Shown here piece after piece: positions 9,487 to 21,854 of a stretch of 64,000 bases of DNA. This DNA comes from Daucus carota subsp. sativus. Taxonomy: Eukaryota > Streptophyta > Magnoliopsida > Apiales > Apiaceae. The stretch is from positions 1,915,135 to 1,979,134 of the forward strand of contig NC_030385.2 of the NCBI RefSeq assembly GCF_001625215.2, written 5' to 3'. A model generated the notes under the pieces. The model saw only the letters and a program-made list of their open reading frames with translations. It had not been told where the DNA came from and searched no databases. The position numbers and the translations under genes were made by a program. Each line of letters starts with the position of its first letter. The stretch's first letter is position 1.

Positions 9487-11124
9487 TCATCTTATATTCG
9501 TCATATGAAACAAATGATAGAGCCTGTACATTGAGAAAAACACTTGTAAACTCATCAAAACCAGTAGTAGAACAGCAGCAACCAATATGAGGATTTTCCA
9601 GGACTTGAAAACATATAGCTTGATGAACTTTTCGATTTTGATTGCCCACTTTCCATTGTAATACTTGTTTATATCTTCAATCATTTTATCCAAGAATTGC
9701 ACTTTTGTCAATCTAATTGACCTGCTCATTCCATTCCACAAATTGGCAACCTCTTCATCACTCTTCAAAAGGTTCAACACAACTCCGCTTTCTCTAAGCA
9801 ATCTTGCATCTTCTTCTGTGTCAATGATTCCATTCATTAGTTCAGTGTAACGCGTGAAAACCAATGGCCCTGATGCATTGCAAGCCTCGTAGGCTACCAA
9901 GTTTCTCAAGACAATCTCTGCGTTTACATCCAGAGTAATGGTTGGGAGGAAGAATGTCGATGTTTTGGAATTAAAACCTAATGTCATGACACTGCCATTT
10001 GTAGGTACAAAACTTATTCCGGACTTAAAAAGTTCAGTGACAGAAGGAATGGAGATCTCTTCGACCATTGGAGGCTTGTTATGATCATTTTCTTTACTAC
10101 AATTTCCAGCCTTCATCTCCTCGTCTTTATCTCTCGAACAACAAAGATATTCGATAGGTTGTTTCAGAGTACTAAATCCAGGCAAGTTAGAAATGATCAA
10201 CCAAGGAAATCGTAAAATAGCCTTAACATGTCTAGACAGTAAAATTCTCTTACAAAAACCTATCATAACTGACAAAAATCGCGATACTTTGTCAAGGAGT
10301 TTTTTACCAATACAAGAAATCTTTTCTTGAGATTCCTTTGTTTCATCTTGACCCTCTGATTCATTGAGTTCAGACAGCTGGCCTTCGGGTTTCGTAGGCA
10401 TGATCATCTGGTACAAAAACCCCAGTACGTGTGCCTGATCTCTAATAAGAACAGAATTTAAGTCCATGATCATTTTAAACGGTGACAGGGCTTTACATAC
10501 TCCTCCTAGCATCGAGAGCAACGTGTCATCTGCTGTTTCTACAGACGACAGCTGAAATTCCAGCATCTTCCTTAACAAAAACATCGGAATCTGATTCTCC
10601 AACATAATCATGTCCCTAAGAATGGCATTATGTGCTGACTTCCTCTCTGCAAAATCAATCAAATGAGACATTCTAGAACTTATTCTCCTTAAGACCTTCC
10701 CTTGTGATTTCACCGCGTAAATGTGCAAAAATTCAAGCAGAAACGACACGTCAATGACCATCATCCATGCAAGTGTTTCACCACTGACATCAAGGTACTT
10801 ATGATAACAAGCCCGAATAGTTGGCTCAATAAGTGTAAACTGATCAACAAGCTGCTGAAACCTAACACTTCGGAGACTTCTCAGCGTTCTCTTGGCTGAA
10901 CCAAGCTTATATCTTTCCATCTCATAGAGCTCAGGACGCCAATAATGATAAGGCCCTAGTGCAATCTGTTGAGGTATATAAGAATCCACATTGTTAAAAA
11001 GCAGAGATTTGGGGACATCAAATATGCTAACAGGAATATCAGCTTCTTCTTCTGGATCTTCATCCAGGGTTCTCCGGATGTGAATGATCCATCGATGTTC
11101 GTCGAATCCAGAGCTTGAAATCAT
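9487..11124 (-). CDS. DUF247 (UPF0481) transmembrane protein
   Basis: An intronless 545-residue frame with the hallmarks of plant DUF247: IFDVPKSL and the IALGPYHYWRPEL box near the N-terminus, KYLD, the ML-ENQIPMFLL motif in RDMIMLENQIPMFLL, and a C-terminal membrane anchor (about residues 505-533, ILILVAAVLLLVLMSLQVFF). This is the single-pass topology of the family. Biochemical function is unknown for most members; DUF247 proteins are male determinants at grass S and Z self-incompatibility loci. Mid-protein acidic and basic stretches (about 245-330) are longer than in many members. The gene appears intact. Confidence 0.9.
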   Translation of the reverse strand: MISSSGFDEHRWIIHIRRTLDEDPEEEADIPVSIFDVPKSLLFNNVDSYIPQQIALGPYHYWRPELYEMERYKLGSAKRTLRSLRSVRFQQLVDQFTLIEPTIRACYHKYLDVSGETLAWMMVIDVSFLLEFLHIYAVKSQGKVLRRISSRMSHLIDFAERKSAHNAILRDMIMLENQIPMFLLRKMLEFQLSSVETADDTLLSMLGGVCKALSPFKMIMDLNSVLIRDQAHVLGFLYQMIMPTKPEGQLSELNESEGQDETKESQEKISCIGKKLLDKVSRFLSVMIGFCKRILLSRHVKAILRFPWLIISNLPGFSTLKQPIEYLCCSRDKDEEMKAGNCSKENDHNKPPMVEEISIPSVTELFKSGISFVPTNGSVMTLGFNSKTSTFFLPTITLDVNAEIVLRNLVAYEACNASGPLVFTRYTELMNGIIDTEEDARLLRESGVVLNLLKSDEEVANLWNGMSRSIRLTKVQFLDKMIEDINKYYNGKWAIKIEKFIKLYVFKSWKILILVAAVLLLVLMSLQVFFSMYRLYHLFHMTNIR

Positions 11125-11995
11125 GGTAGCTTCTAGTTATGACATGTATTTCTTGATCTCTTTCAAAATAAACAAGATTAATTTGGCTGGCTTAAGTTTT
11201 GGTCTTAACAGTTTTAGTTCATTAAAGACAGCATTAAACACTACATTTTATGTGAATTGTAACTACTTATGATTAATATCAATAACTGCTTTTTAGAAGA
11301 GATTTTTATTATACTGCTGATATTTACTTTTTAGCTGTATATAAGAATGATTTAAAATAGAAAAATAAAACACAGAGTAAATGAACGTTCGGTAAACTCG
11401 TCCGCTAAACTTATCGAGTTGAACCGGTCAGTAAACTCGTCCGATAAGCTTATTGAACACGAGTTCGAACAGCATATTCCGTCTGATAAGCTTAACAAAT
11501 CGAACTGAACTTTTAGGGTGTTCGGTTCGTTAAAGTTGTGTTAGGCTCGAGTTCGATAAGCTCGTGTCTGTTCGACAATAGATAAAAATATTTATTATAT
11601 TATATGTAAATATAATATATAATATTCATAATTTAGGTATTAGTTTTATTTTATAATTGTAGAATTATTTAAAATTGATATTGTATATGTTGAAAATATA
11701 TAAATAAAATATTTGGTTATTTTTTTTATTAAATTAATTTAAAAATAATCTTAATATTATTTAAAAATATACATTATCCCGAAATACTCATGTTCGGTTC
11801 GATTCGGTTTGACATGTTCAGGAGCAGTTCGTGTTCGGTTTGTCCGTCACCAAACTCGAGTTTGGACAAACAAATTTGTTCGATAAAATTATCGAACATG
11901 GTTTCATTAAGAGTTGGTCCGAAGTTCGGTTAAAAGTTCGATCTTCGGTTCCTCTGCGGCTCTGGACAGAAGTTTTATTTCTATTCTTCTAACCT
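11125..11995. other. Spacer with GTTCGG-rich repeat
   Basis: No coding sequence. From about 11388 to 11960 the ends are rich in variants of GTTCGGTTCG and AAACTCGTCCG in both orientations, around an AT-rich core (11580-11780). This is typical of decayed non-autonomous hAT elements, but clean terminal repeats and an 8-base target duplication were not found, so the class is not settled. Confidence 0.4.
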
Positions 11996-12006
11996 AAAAC
12001 CCTAAC
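11996..12006 (+). promoter_or_regulatory. Telo-box upstream of the aminotransferase gene
   Basis: AAAACCCTAAC, a telo-box (AAACCCTAA core), lies 46 bases before the ATG. Such boxes are common near transcription starts of plant housekeeping genes. Confidence 0.5.
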
Positions 12007-12051
12007 TAAACAACCATCTCACCCACCTAAACTTTCCTCATTCACCACACC

Positions 12052-15000
12052 ATGACAACATCTCATTTCTCCCTGACCAACCCTTTTCTCCCGGCGGCTC
12101 GCAGAACTCCACCGTGGAGCGGCGGCGCAGGGCGGCGCGTGTGCTTCTGCACCAACAGTCTCGAAACCCATCAAGCAGCGCCGCCTAAAAAAGATGTTCT
12201 AACAAGCAAAGATGTAATGGAGGCTGATAAGAAGGTGATTGTGGGGACTTATGCAAGAACGCCTGTTGTGTTCTCCAGTGGCAAGGGTTGTAAATTGTTT
12301 GATGTTGAGGGGCAAGAGTATCTGGACTTGACTTCTGGGATTGCTGTGAATGCACTTGGGCATGGGGATCCTGATTGGATTCGAGCTGTTACTCAACAGG
12401 CTAATACTCTTACTCATGTTAGCAACATTTTCTACACTGTTCCTCAGGTGGGTCTTTCTTGTTTTTCGAAAAATTCCAACTTTTAAGGTAATGTAGCTGA
12501 ATTTTTGGTTTAATTGTTCTTTGGTTGGTGATTGTGAGAAGTAAAATGGATAAAGATCGAAGCTTTATTGGTAATATAGTAGTCGGAACTTAGCGTCTTT
12601 GCCTGGCCACACATGCCTTTATCTGTAATAGCTTGGCCTAGCCTGGTATTTTTCTGGCTAATTTTTGTTAGATTGGTGATTATAAATTGTAAAATGAATA
12701 AAGATAATAAAGATTGAAGCTTTATCAGGCATCTAGTAGTCGGTACATAATGGCCTTGGCCGGTGGCTCTAGTTCTTTCTACTATGTTGAATAAGATCAT
12801 TTTGTGAGGAGTTCGTTACAAAGTATTGCATATCACTTACCTGTCTGCCAAGTTGTGGAGGGTTTCTTATTATATATTGTTTCATTTGGGTAGATACTAG
12901 ATACTGATTAGTGACTTCACTTGGGGTGCTAGAGTCATCCCAATCTTGATATTACACTATTTCAAATCTATAGAAATTTTTTATAAATGAGAGTTTCAAG
13001 GATGATTTTACATGTGTAAAGTAGATTCCTACGAATTTTATAGATGTTTAATAACCACAATGAGTTTACTTGGATTAATAATTGCTATTTTAGACCTTGA
13101 AATATTTGTCCCATATTGGGAACTTAAACAAATGTATAAATTTAATGACAGGCACAAAATATAGTACTGTAATTATTCTGGAGATTCTTTAAGAAGCGAA
13201 ACGTGCCTTTCATTGTAATAGCAAGCATTTCTTATTATTTATGATTTTATCAAGCACCAATGATGCCATCTGACATTGCACTAAATATACAAACATTTTT
13301 GGTTACTGTTACCTGTTTTTGCATCAGAAAAAAATTAACATTGACCTTCATTTGATTTTCTTTCTGTTGTGAATTACATTGGAATTTCGATTACATTTTC
13401 CCCACCCCTGGAGTTATGACTTGTGACTTGTGAGTATGTTCGCTTTATCTTTTCAGTTCTTGAAGTTAAGAAATTTGTTTGTAAATATGAAGTAAATTAT
13501 TCATTCTATTTGTTCTGTAGGTGGAGCTAGCAAAACGTCTTGTATCGTGCTCTTTTGCTGATCGAGTGTTTTTCTCAAATTCTGGAACTGAAGCCAATGA
13601 AGCTGCAATTAAATTTGCTCGTAAATTCCAGCGATTTTCCCACCCAGATGAGATGCATCCACCCTCCGATTTTATTTCATTTAGTAATTGCTTTCATGGT
13701 AGGACTATGGGTGCTCTTGCGCTGACTAGCAAAGAGCATTACAGAACACCTTTTCAACCTGTTATGCCTGGAGTTACGTTCTTAGAGTATGGTGATATCC
13801 AAGCTGCAACTGAACTTATTCAGTCTGGCAACATTGCTGCAGTTTTTGTGGAACCTATTCAGGGCGAGGGTGGTATATACAGTGCAACAAAGGACTTCTT
13901 ACAATCTTTGCGTGATGCGTGTGATGCGGCTGGATCTCTGCTAGTCTTCGATGAGGTACAAGTGCTCTGCAAGAAATAGTCACTATAGATTGATGTTTGC
14001 ATTGATTGTCACTTCCTGAATACACAGCAGGATGTGATGTCCGAGTTTTGTTCATTATGTTTTTTTCACATATTTCCCGTCTTTGAAGAGATTATTTTCA
14101 TTGTTTAAATTTCTGACAAAATGGGCACATGTATTATTAGTTAGTTATTAAGGTTGTTGGTAATTAGCTTGTCAGCAGTATAAGCATTACTATAATTGGA
14201 AGGGGCAAGTAATGATTTAGCATATTGTTCAGAAATCACAAGTAATCACTGCACATGATGGAGGTATGATGAATGGTCTGTTGTCTCTGGGCATCTTATA
14301 GTCATTTTTACTACTGCTCCCCTCTTTTGCAATCAGCATGACCATCACTACAGTCTCGGCACATGTTTCTTTTACTAGAATATTAGTTTAACGGTTGCAG
14401 TATGGGGATTTTTTCTTTGAATGTTAAACATTTGTTCTAGATGAAGGTCGGGGGATTATATAGAGATAATCAGATGGTTACAAATAGGTCTAAAAATCAT
14501 ATTGTCTAAAACATGCTCGTCTCCCGGAAACACCTCTAATGCTTTATACATAAGAAGATGAAATAAATAAATAGAAGAATAATCTTCACACTATGGAAAA
14601 ATTTTGCATGTCCACATTGCTAATTTGTCAGCAAACATGGATCTTGCAACAGTAATATGTTGCTAGGAAACAAGTGTGTCTAGAGAATCAATTCGACCAG
14701 ATATTAACAAAAACCCAAATAGGACATATATGCTCAATCAAGTTTGACCAGATCAAATAACTAAAATTTATTTAAATATATTGCAATTAACATCAATTAA
14801 CATCATTGATGTAGAAGTATTTATTTATTAATGTTTGCATTTAATTGCCAGTTCCTGAATGACAGCAGGATGTGATGTCCGAGCTTTGTTGTGTTTTATT
14901 GACATATTTCCTGTATGCGTGCATATCGTTTATAAAGATATGATTTGCATTGTTTATCTTTATACAATTTAATTCACATGTTGACATTTTTATGAAATTG

Positions 15001-16375
15001 TGATGGTAAAGTAAGTGTCTAATAAAATGTGCACAACTGCACATATATAATTAGTTAATTATCAAGGTTGTGAGTAATTAGCTTGTCAGCAGTTAAAGTA
15101 GTATTTTGTGGTGGGACATGCAAGGAATGATTAAGCATATTGTTCATAAATCACAAGTATTGTTCATAAATCACATGATGGAGGTATGATTAATGGTCTG
15201 TTTTTAGTCTCTGGACATCTTATAGCTATTCTTACGACCACTCCCCTCTTTTGCAATTAACTTGACCTTCACTGGTGTCTCTGCACATGTTTTAGTCACT
15301 AGCATATCAATTCAAGGGCTGCCTTGTAGAGATTTTTTTTTTAAAAAAAAAAAATTGTTAAATGTCTTTTGTCTAGATGAAGGTTGGGGGATCATTTATT
15401 GGCTAGAACGCGTTCATCTCCTGAAAACACCTTTATACTTACGATATAAGAAGAAGAATTAAAATGAAGTGAGTAATACTCTACACACCATCTTGCTTGT
15501 CTACAGTGCTAATTGTCAGCAAACATGGATTTTGCAACAGTAATATGTTGCTAGGAAACAAGTGTGCTGGAGAAGATATGCAGTTAGGTTTAATTTTAAT
15601 GTAGCTGTACTCTTTAGTGGTTGATAACCTAAAGCTTGAAGCAGACTTCTAATCAAGTTGATTATGTGTGACACGTATGTGGGCATTTCTAACTATCTAT
15701 TCTGGTAGGGAAAATGAAGGATCATAAATATGACATTACTGTGCCAATTTATAACTAGTAAATGTGTAAAAATAATGTCATGACACGTGAACACCTTGTT
15801 TTAAAGATTACTGGCTTGATTAGTTGATTTTCTTGCATATCTCGTCATAGGTTCAATGTGGCTTGGGACGAACTGGTTATCTTTGGGCACACGAAGACTA
15901 CAACGTTTTCCCTGATATTATGACACTCGCAAAGCCTCTCGCTGGAGGTCTACCCATCGGTGCTGTGCTGGTGACTGAAAAAGTCGCAGAGGCTATAAAC
16001 TACGGAGATCATGGAAGCACTTTTGCAGGTGGGCCACTTGTTTGCAATGCTGCAATTGCAGTTCTGGATAAAATATCAGATCCAAGCTTCCTGGCCAGCG
16101 TAGCCAGTAAAGGTCAGTACTTTATGAAACTGTTGTCACAAAAATTAGGAAGTAACTCACATGTCAAAGAAGTACGAGGCCTGGGGCTTATCATTGGTAT
16201 AGAGTTGGACGTACCTGCTGCTCCACTTGTAGACGCATGCCTGAATTCCGGTCTTTTAATATTAACCGCGGGAAAGGGGAATGTTGTGAGACTTGTACCA
16301 CCATTGATAATATCCGAGAAAGAACTGGAACATGCCGCTGAGGTTCTGCTTAAATGTCTACCAGCTCTTGATTAA
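12052..16375 (+). CDS. Acetylornithine aminotransferase, plastid
   Basis: Three exons (12052-12447, 13521-13955, 15851-16375), all phase 0, encode 451 residues. The enzyme is a class-III PLP aminotransferase of arginine synthesis: N-acetylglutamate semialdehyde plus glutamate gives N-acetylornithine. Seen: a Ser/Arg-rich plastid transit peptide (about residues 1-45); [12 protein letters not shown]; the [13 protein letters not shown] phosphate-binding motif (about 149-161); [14 protein letters not shown] with the ring-contacting Asp276; and the PLP lysine Lys305 in TLAKPLAGG. Length matches plant homologues of about 450-460 residues (Arabidopsis WIN1/TUP5). All introns are GT-AG. Intron 2 (1.9 kb) contains an internal duplication. 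Ornithine aminotransferase is less likely given the plastid leader and motif wording. Confidence 0.93.
13990..15580 (+). repeat. Diverged direct duplication inside intron 2
   Basis: Two similar blocks in the same orientation, about 13995-14690 and about 14832-15580. Shared markers include CAGGATGTGATGTCCGAG (near 14028 and 14866), TGGAGGTATGAT (near 14259 and 15179) and GCAACAGTAATATGTTGCTA (near 14646 and 15535). Small insertions change the offset from about 840 to 890 bases. The copies differ by many substitutions, so the duplication is not recent. Confidence 0.75.
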
Positions 16376-16831
16376 ACTCTCCTGTAATACCCAAGTTCAT
16401 TAAAATTGATATGTGTAACAGCCTTAAATGTCTAAAATGTTACAATTTTAAATTGACATGTATTACTACAGTGGATACTAGAACCGTAGGAAGGTTAACC
16501 TATCACAATTCACTTGTTATCTTTCATCACAAGTGTCGGATGAAATGTTTCATGTGAGTCGCAGGTTGCTACCTGTGGCATTATGTATGTAAGACGATAA
16601 TCGAGTACCTTCCCCGGAGGAGAACCGGAGCAGATGTGTTGCTGCAAAATGTGGTCCAAATCTGGATAATGGTAATAGAGGTAATAAATAAAGAGGTTCA
16701 AGAATTGAACTCTCTTGTAAAGTTGCGATTACTGAAAATCTATAACTTCTGATGTGTGTGCTACAGCTTTTATGCCCTGTTTTAAGCAAGGCCTCTATAC
16801 TGAAGTGGCTTATCTGATTCATTATGTAAAG
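16376..16831. other. 3' flank of the aminotransferase gene
   Basis: Probable 3' untranslated region and spacer. The 8-base ATGTAAAG at 16824-16831 is the left target duplication of the next element. No gene was recognised. Confidence 0.4.
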
Positions 16832-17639
16832 TAGGGGTGAACACGGGTTGGGTTGGCCGGGTTAGGGGCAAATATTCAACCCAACCCAATTTAATCGGGT
16901 TATAAAAATTTGAACCCGTTAACCCTCATATATATTTTCAACCCAACCCTATTATTCATACGTCGGGTTGGGTTGGGTAGGGTCGGGTTTATCGGGTTTT
17001 ATCCCGTCAAAATTAAAAACACACAAACACAATCTGTATGTAGCTTACTAGTTTAAATAGACTACACATTGCAGAAACACATTGCAGCATTTCAAAAATC
17101 TGGACTCAATCGAGACATAGATGTACTAGTAGTAAATTACAGCATTTGCTTTTCAACTCCATCACTCTCTGCTATGGTGATTAACAAGTACAAAATAGAC
17201 AAACAGATTTAAACTACTAAGCTACATACAGAATGTGGTTAAATAGACAAACACGTTGCATTTGCATAATAATCAAAGGATGGTTACAAACTATTATTAA
17301 TAAATTTATCAATATTTACAGAGAAATTAACATAATAACAAGCTATGAACTAGAAGCATAGAGAAAGGATTTAGGTCAGATGCTAATGGGCTAGGCTGCA
17401 ATATTTTGATGGACTGTTATAATTTTAATAGTGGACTACTGAACTATGTTATTTTAAACGGGTTGGGTCGGGTTGGGTGGGGGTTAAAAAATTAAAAATC
17501 CTGACCCAACCCAATCTATTCGGGTTAATAAAAAACGAACCCAATTACTTCTCGGTTTGGAACGGTTCGGTTTGATCGGCCGAAATAAGGTGCGGGTTGG
17601 GTCGGTTTTGCGGGTTAAACGGTTTTTTGTTCACCCCTA
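16832..17639. mobile_element. Non-autonomous hAT element
   Basis: An 808-base element with terminal inverted repeats TAGGGGTGAACA and TGTTCACCCCTA. It is flanked by a perfect 8-base target duplication ATGTAAAG (16824-16831 and 17640-17647), the hAT signature. Subterminal zones are packed with GGGTTGGGT and its complement AACCCAACCC, probable transposase-binding repeats. The AT-rich core has no transposase frame. Confidence 0.9.
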
Positions 17640-17752
17640 ATGTAAAGTATATAATTTTTATTTATATTGTCCGTATTTTCAATCATTTTCATAAAATTAT
17701 CATCTTCTCAATTTGGTCTTCTCAAAAATATATATTAAACTTTTACATAATA

Positions 17753-17990
17753 CTACCTCCATCCCAAATTAGATGAACTAATTGACTTTGGGCACGTAAC
17801 TTTAGATGCATTAACCGTCTACTTTCAAAATTTATTTTTTTTATTTTTTCCTTTGTAAATAAAAATTTCATATTTTAATTTTTATTCGCAAAAATAAAAT
17901 TTTAAAAATAAGTCATATAGCTATGCGGTCAATGAACCTTAAATTGTGTGCTCAAAGTCAACGGGGTCATCTAATTTGAGATGGAGGGAG
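17753..17990. mobile_element. Stowaway-like MITE
   Basis: About 238 bases with Tc1/mariner-type Stowaway ends: CTACCTCCATCCCAAATTAG on the left and CTAATTTGAGATGGAGGGAG on the right, flanked by TA at 17751-17752 and 17991-17992. Inner arms contain TTGACTTTGGGCACG and its complement. Same family as 19585-19819. Confidence 0.85.
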
Positions 17991-19584
17991 TAATAAATAT
18001 CAATATATGTAACTTTAGTTATAAACTCAAAATACTTGGGAAAAAGAAAATTGACGGGGTGGTCTTGTTTTTAATCATGTAATTATGGTTGTAAAAATCG
18101 GGGTCCAAAACTTTTTATAAAAAAATTGATAAATTTAAATTTTTTAGTCAAATTGAATGTAATCGATAAACCTGTAAAATATTTTTTAAGAACTAATCGA
18201 AAATTTGTTAATAAATCGGAACTCTTTGGAACGGTGCATAACTGACTCCTGGGAAATTTATTATGTAAAATTGGAATTTGAAAAAGCGAACCTTAAACGT
18301 ACCGCTCTTGTTACTGTCATGGTTTTACCAAACTTGGCAAGAAATATAAAAGGTGGGTAAAAAGAATATTCAAAAAGTAAAGTAAAAAAATGATGAGTGG
18401 ATTGTGAAAGGGGAAGAAGGGATCGAAGATTTTTGCAGTGGGTTAGCGATACTTTAGATTTCCCATGCCATGAAGCATGAAACTTAGCAAACTCAGATTT
18501 TTGACTGACACGAGTACCACTTACTAGTACTACAATCTACACATCATAAAGGCGCAATAATACCTTACTTTCCTTGTCTTGTTTCCTTTTCCAACTCCCT
18601 CTTGCTGCTTTTTTAATTTATTTTATTTTATTTTATTTTTAAAAAATAATATTTATTATATTTTAATTATATTCATAATAACTTATACTCCATCCTTTCT
18701 TTTCATTTTTTTTTACCTTTTTAAAATTGTTTGACACGTATTTTAAGATGTATATAAAATATAGGTTCACAAATTTTTTTTAAAAAAAATCACTTTCTGT
18801 ATAAATTTGAAATAATAAATTTTATTTAGAGAAAAAAGGTTTAAGATAATTTATCTAAATATATTCCACTGGAGTATTGAAATATGTGTCGAATATTATG
18901 AAATCCGATTATGATACAAAAGCTAACTAGATCCGACTTCTTTACACTCGAGAATATAATCAGAGTCACTTATTAATACCGTTTGTAAAAAAGTCAAGAA
19001 GTACTTAAAAAAAATTAGGATTACCCGCATTTGTTTGAGGACTTTTACTTATGTTCCAAACAGTTTAATCACTCTTAATTTGCTTCTAATTTACATTTCA
19101 CCTTTTTTACTTTAAGTAAAAAGTATTTATTTTAATCCCACCAAGCATCCCAAAATCATAATCATCAATCTTCCGAATTGTAAGTTTTTCAAAGCTTGTT
19201 GGTCCTCGAAATATATATTACAATAATTGCATGTCAAAGACGTATCCAGAGCCTTACCGAATATAAAAATAGCAGCACATGTTCATACATATTGATCTTC
19301 TCATCAAAGTCCTAGAAGCAAGACACGGTCTGTGAGTCCAAAAGAGTGTTTTGGAAGAAAGAAACAGCAAAGAGCCTCGTCGCATGCTTCAACAATATTT
19401 CCATCTTGGGAAAAACCATACGCTTAGATTTTACTTTATGCTATGACTTTACATCTAGACCGACATTCTCTTTTGTTCTTGCCGAATGTTTCTTTCTTTA
19501 TTACTACTACAGTAGTAATCATCCACTATTCCACTGCTGCATAAGAATAAGAATACTCTGCTGAAATAGTTGGAGTATTGTATA
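17991..19584. other. Gene-free, repeat-littered spacer
   Basis: AT-rich spacer without a supported gene. A one-sided Stowaway-like end (ATACTCCATCCTTTCTTTTC) occurs near 18686. Short frames in 19346-19564 show no family motif and are judged to be chance. Confidence 0.4.
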
Positions 19585-19819
19585 CTCCCTCCATCCCGAA
19601 TTAGATGATCTTGTTGACTTTAGACACGCAATTTAAAATTATTGACCGCATAGCTATATGACTTATTTTTAAAATTTAAATTTTCAAACAAAAATTAAAA
19701 CATGAAATTTTCATTTACAAAAAAAAAAATAAAAAAACAAATTTGAGAAATAGACGGTCAATGCACCTAAAGTTGCGTGCCCAAAGTCAACAGGACCATC
19801 TGATTTGAGACGGAGGTAG
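19585..19819. mobile_element. Stowaway-like MITE, second copy
   Basis: About 235 bases with ends CTCCCTCCATCCCGAATTAG and the complement at ATCTGATTTGAGACGGAGGT, flanked by TA. The internal order is inverted relative to 17753-17990: the ACCGCATAGCTATATGACTT block, found near the right arm there, is near the left arm here. Both arms carry the GACTTT-GGGCACG type inner repeat. Confidence 0.85.
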
Positions 19820-20319
19820 TAACCTTAAGCTTTAAGCCAACTCTAGCAAGAAAACCCAACTCCATTTTCCAAGGAGTTTCTCAACAGACATACATGCATG
19901 GTGTTTGGCTGGCTTATAAATCCGGTTTTCGAATTTGTAAATCAGAATTAATTTATTTATACTGTTTGTTGTGTAAATAATTTATTAATTAATTTTTGAT
20001 TTATTAGATAGAAAATGAGAAGTTGAAAATATTAACTTTTTCAATGACTTATTCTTATATTTTAAATTTGATTTTATAAAAATACAAAAGACTACTTTAA
20101 AAGATAATTATAATATTTTATTTTTAAACCTGATAATTTGTAAATATCAAAAAAAATTATCGAAACACGTACAATGAAAACCCATTCTCGCTTGAAAGCA
20201 TTAAGCACATTTTTGAGTAAATATTTTTAATTACTCTGGATTTAAAACACAAATTTCATTCTATTATGTCAAATCAAATCATGCTAAATCTCTTGCTCAA
20301 AGTACAGTTTAGTGGAGCA

Positions 20320-20400
20320 CGGTCGGATAGTCAAGTGGTTAAAGTCGTGTCCATATTGGGTTCGACCATGACTCAAATACTCATTTACAAGACTATGGGC
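20320..20400 (+). repeat. SINE-like unit
   Basis: A perfect A-box match TAGTCAAGTGG (20328-20338) and a B-box GGTTCGACC (20359-20367) at SINE-like spacing. No tRNA arms pair, so a tRNA gene is rejected. The 3' tail runs straight into another repeat, so the copy is probably truncated. Confidence 0.45.
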
Positions 20401-20620
20401 CTGTTTGTTTACTAGAAGCAGAAAGCCAGAAACTGCTTTTGGCTTCTATTTTTTTTATCCGTTTGTGTAAAAAAGTAGAAGCGTTTTTAAGAACCTGAGA
20501 ATTCTATCTTCTCTCTCACAGCTTCTGCTTCTTTTCCAAACACTTTATTAACTTATCTACTTCTCACTTCTGCTCCACTTCTCAAGTTTAAGTAAGAAGC
20601 CACTTCTTTTTAAGCTTGAA
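20398..20620. repeat. GCTTCT-rich hAT-like repeat
   Basis: A block starting GGGCCTGTTTGTTTACTAGA with repeated AGAAGC/GCTTCT words. It matches a diverged block at about 41920-42110: both read CCGTTTGTGTAAA, then GAGAATTCTA-CTTCTCTC, then CTTTATTAACTTAT. The GGGCCTGTTTG start is common in plant hAT MITEs, but no end pair or target duplication was delimited. Confidence 0.45.
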
Positions 20621-21854
20621 CATGCGGTTCCTATAAACCATATTCGTAAAATAAAAGAAAGAAAGTACAGCTTAGTGATACCATCAACGTGTACATGAGC
20701 AATGCACGATGTTTAAGTACATGAATTAAACTACAATTAAGTACACAATGACACCTGATTGAGGTGATGATCAACGTATCATATACATTAATGCTCCTGC
20801 ATGCATGCATCACCCATGCACGGCTCTGATCATTTCTAGCATCATCACACACAATCTGAACCCTTTATGTTTACCCGCTGGTTTCTTCATTTCCACCCCA
20901 CGGTTACTTTCCTGGACCTCCGAATCACCAAATTTAACCACCCCTTCTCTCCGGTTAAAGCCGGTAATCATGTCCATTGTGTGTATTTCTCACACTTACA
21001 GCTGCCACTAGTCAAACAATCTTTTCCGTTTGACGCCACTAAATCCTTCTTATACGTAATCAATCCAACACTTAACTCAACTTGTTGCATTTGCTCCCCA
21101 TCTTTTCATCCGATATTACCTTTATACCCTCATCTAAACTATCAAAACATTTCAAATCACCGATTTAACTGATTAATATTCGGATTAATTTTTATCGGGT
21201 AAGTGTGTTTTTCTTTCTTCTCTGTTCACAAATGTATAACGTGACCGTTTGGTTAAATTTATTAATTATTGATGAATAAGATTTTACTTTTAGAATATTT
21301 TTATTGTGTGTGCCTCATGAACAGAGAGTAACTACTTTTTATTTAGGTGAGAGGTTTTTATTTCTGAGGATTTTCGTGCATGGAAGGGTTATCATTATTA
21401 ATGAGATGAGACCAATAAGAATTAACGCCTAATTAAAAAATGGTTGTTGGTGACACACTAGAAAATCCGAATATGAAATACCTTCTTACCATTTTTATTT
21501 TAAAAAATTATAAAAATATCCAAGTTTTATAATCCATAAATTATGAGCTTTTCATGTCTCGAATTTGTTCACAAGTTATATACACAGGGGTGAATTTGTC
21601 ATTGGCATCATCTCGGAAGTGTAACTTTTGCAAATTTATTACAGTGTGAGATTTGAGTGAGTTGACAGGAGTATCTTATATGTAAATCTCATTAATTAAA
21701 CAAGAACCACTTCTTAAATAAACAATTCAACAATAATTAAATTAAACAATAAAATAATACACCTGGTTTGTATATAAATAGCATCATATCCGAGATCATT
21801 TTGTGTCTTGTGTTTTTAAATTTTAGCTGCTCTCTTCTTGAAAAACCCTAAGCA
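20621..21854. other. Promoter side of the ERF gene
   Basis: Spacer. CATGCATGCAT near 20801-20811 is an RY-like palindromic run. A TATA box (TATATAAATA, 21771-21780) sits about 75 bases before the ERF ATG. AAACCCTAA (21843-21851) is a telo-box in the leader. Short frames in 20805-21172 show no family motif. Confidence 0.45.

Noticed and set aside
11388-11960. Delimited hAT element
   Set aside because: GTTCGG-rich ends look hAT-like, but no matching inverted termini or 8-bp duplication were found, so it is only noted as a repeat-rich spacer.
20328-20367. Possible tRNA gene
   Set aside because: A and B boxes are present but acceptor and anticodon arms do not pair; a SINE-like unit explains it better.
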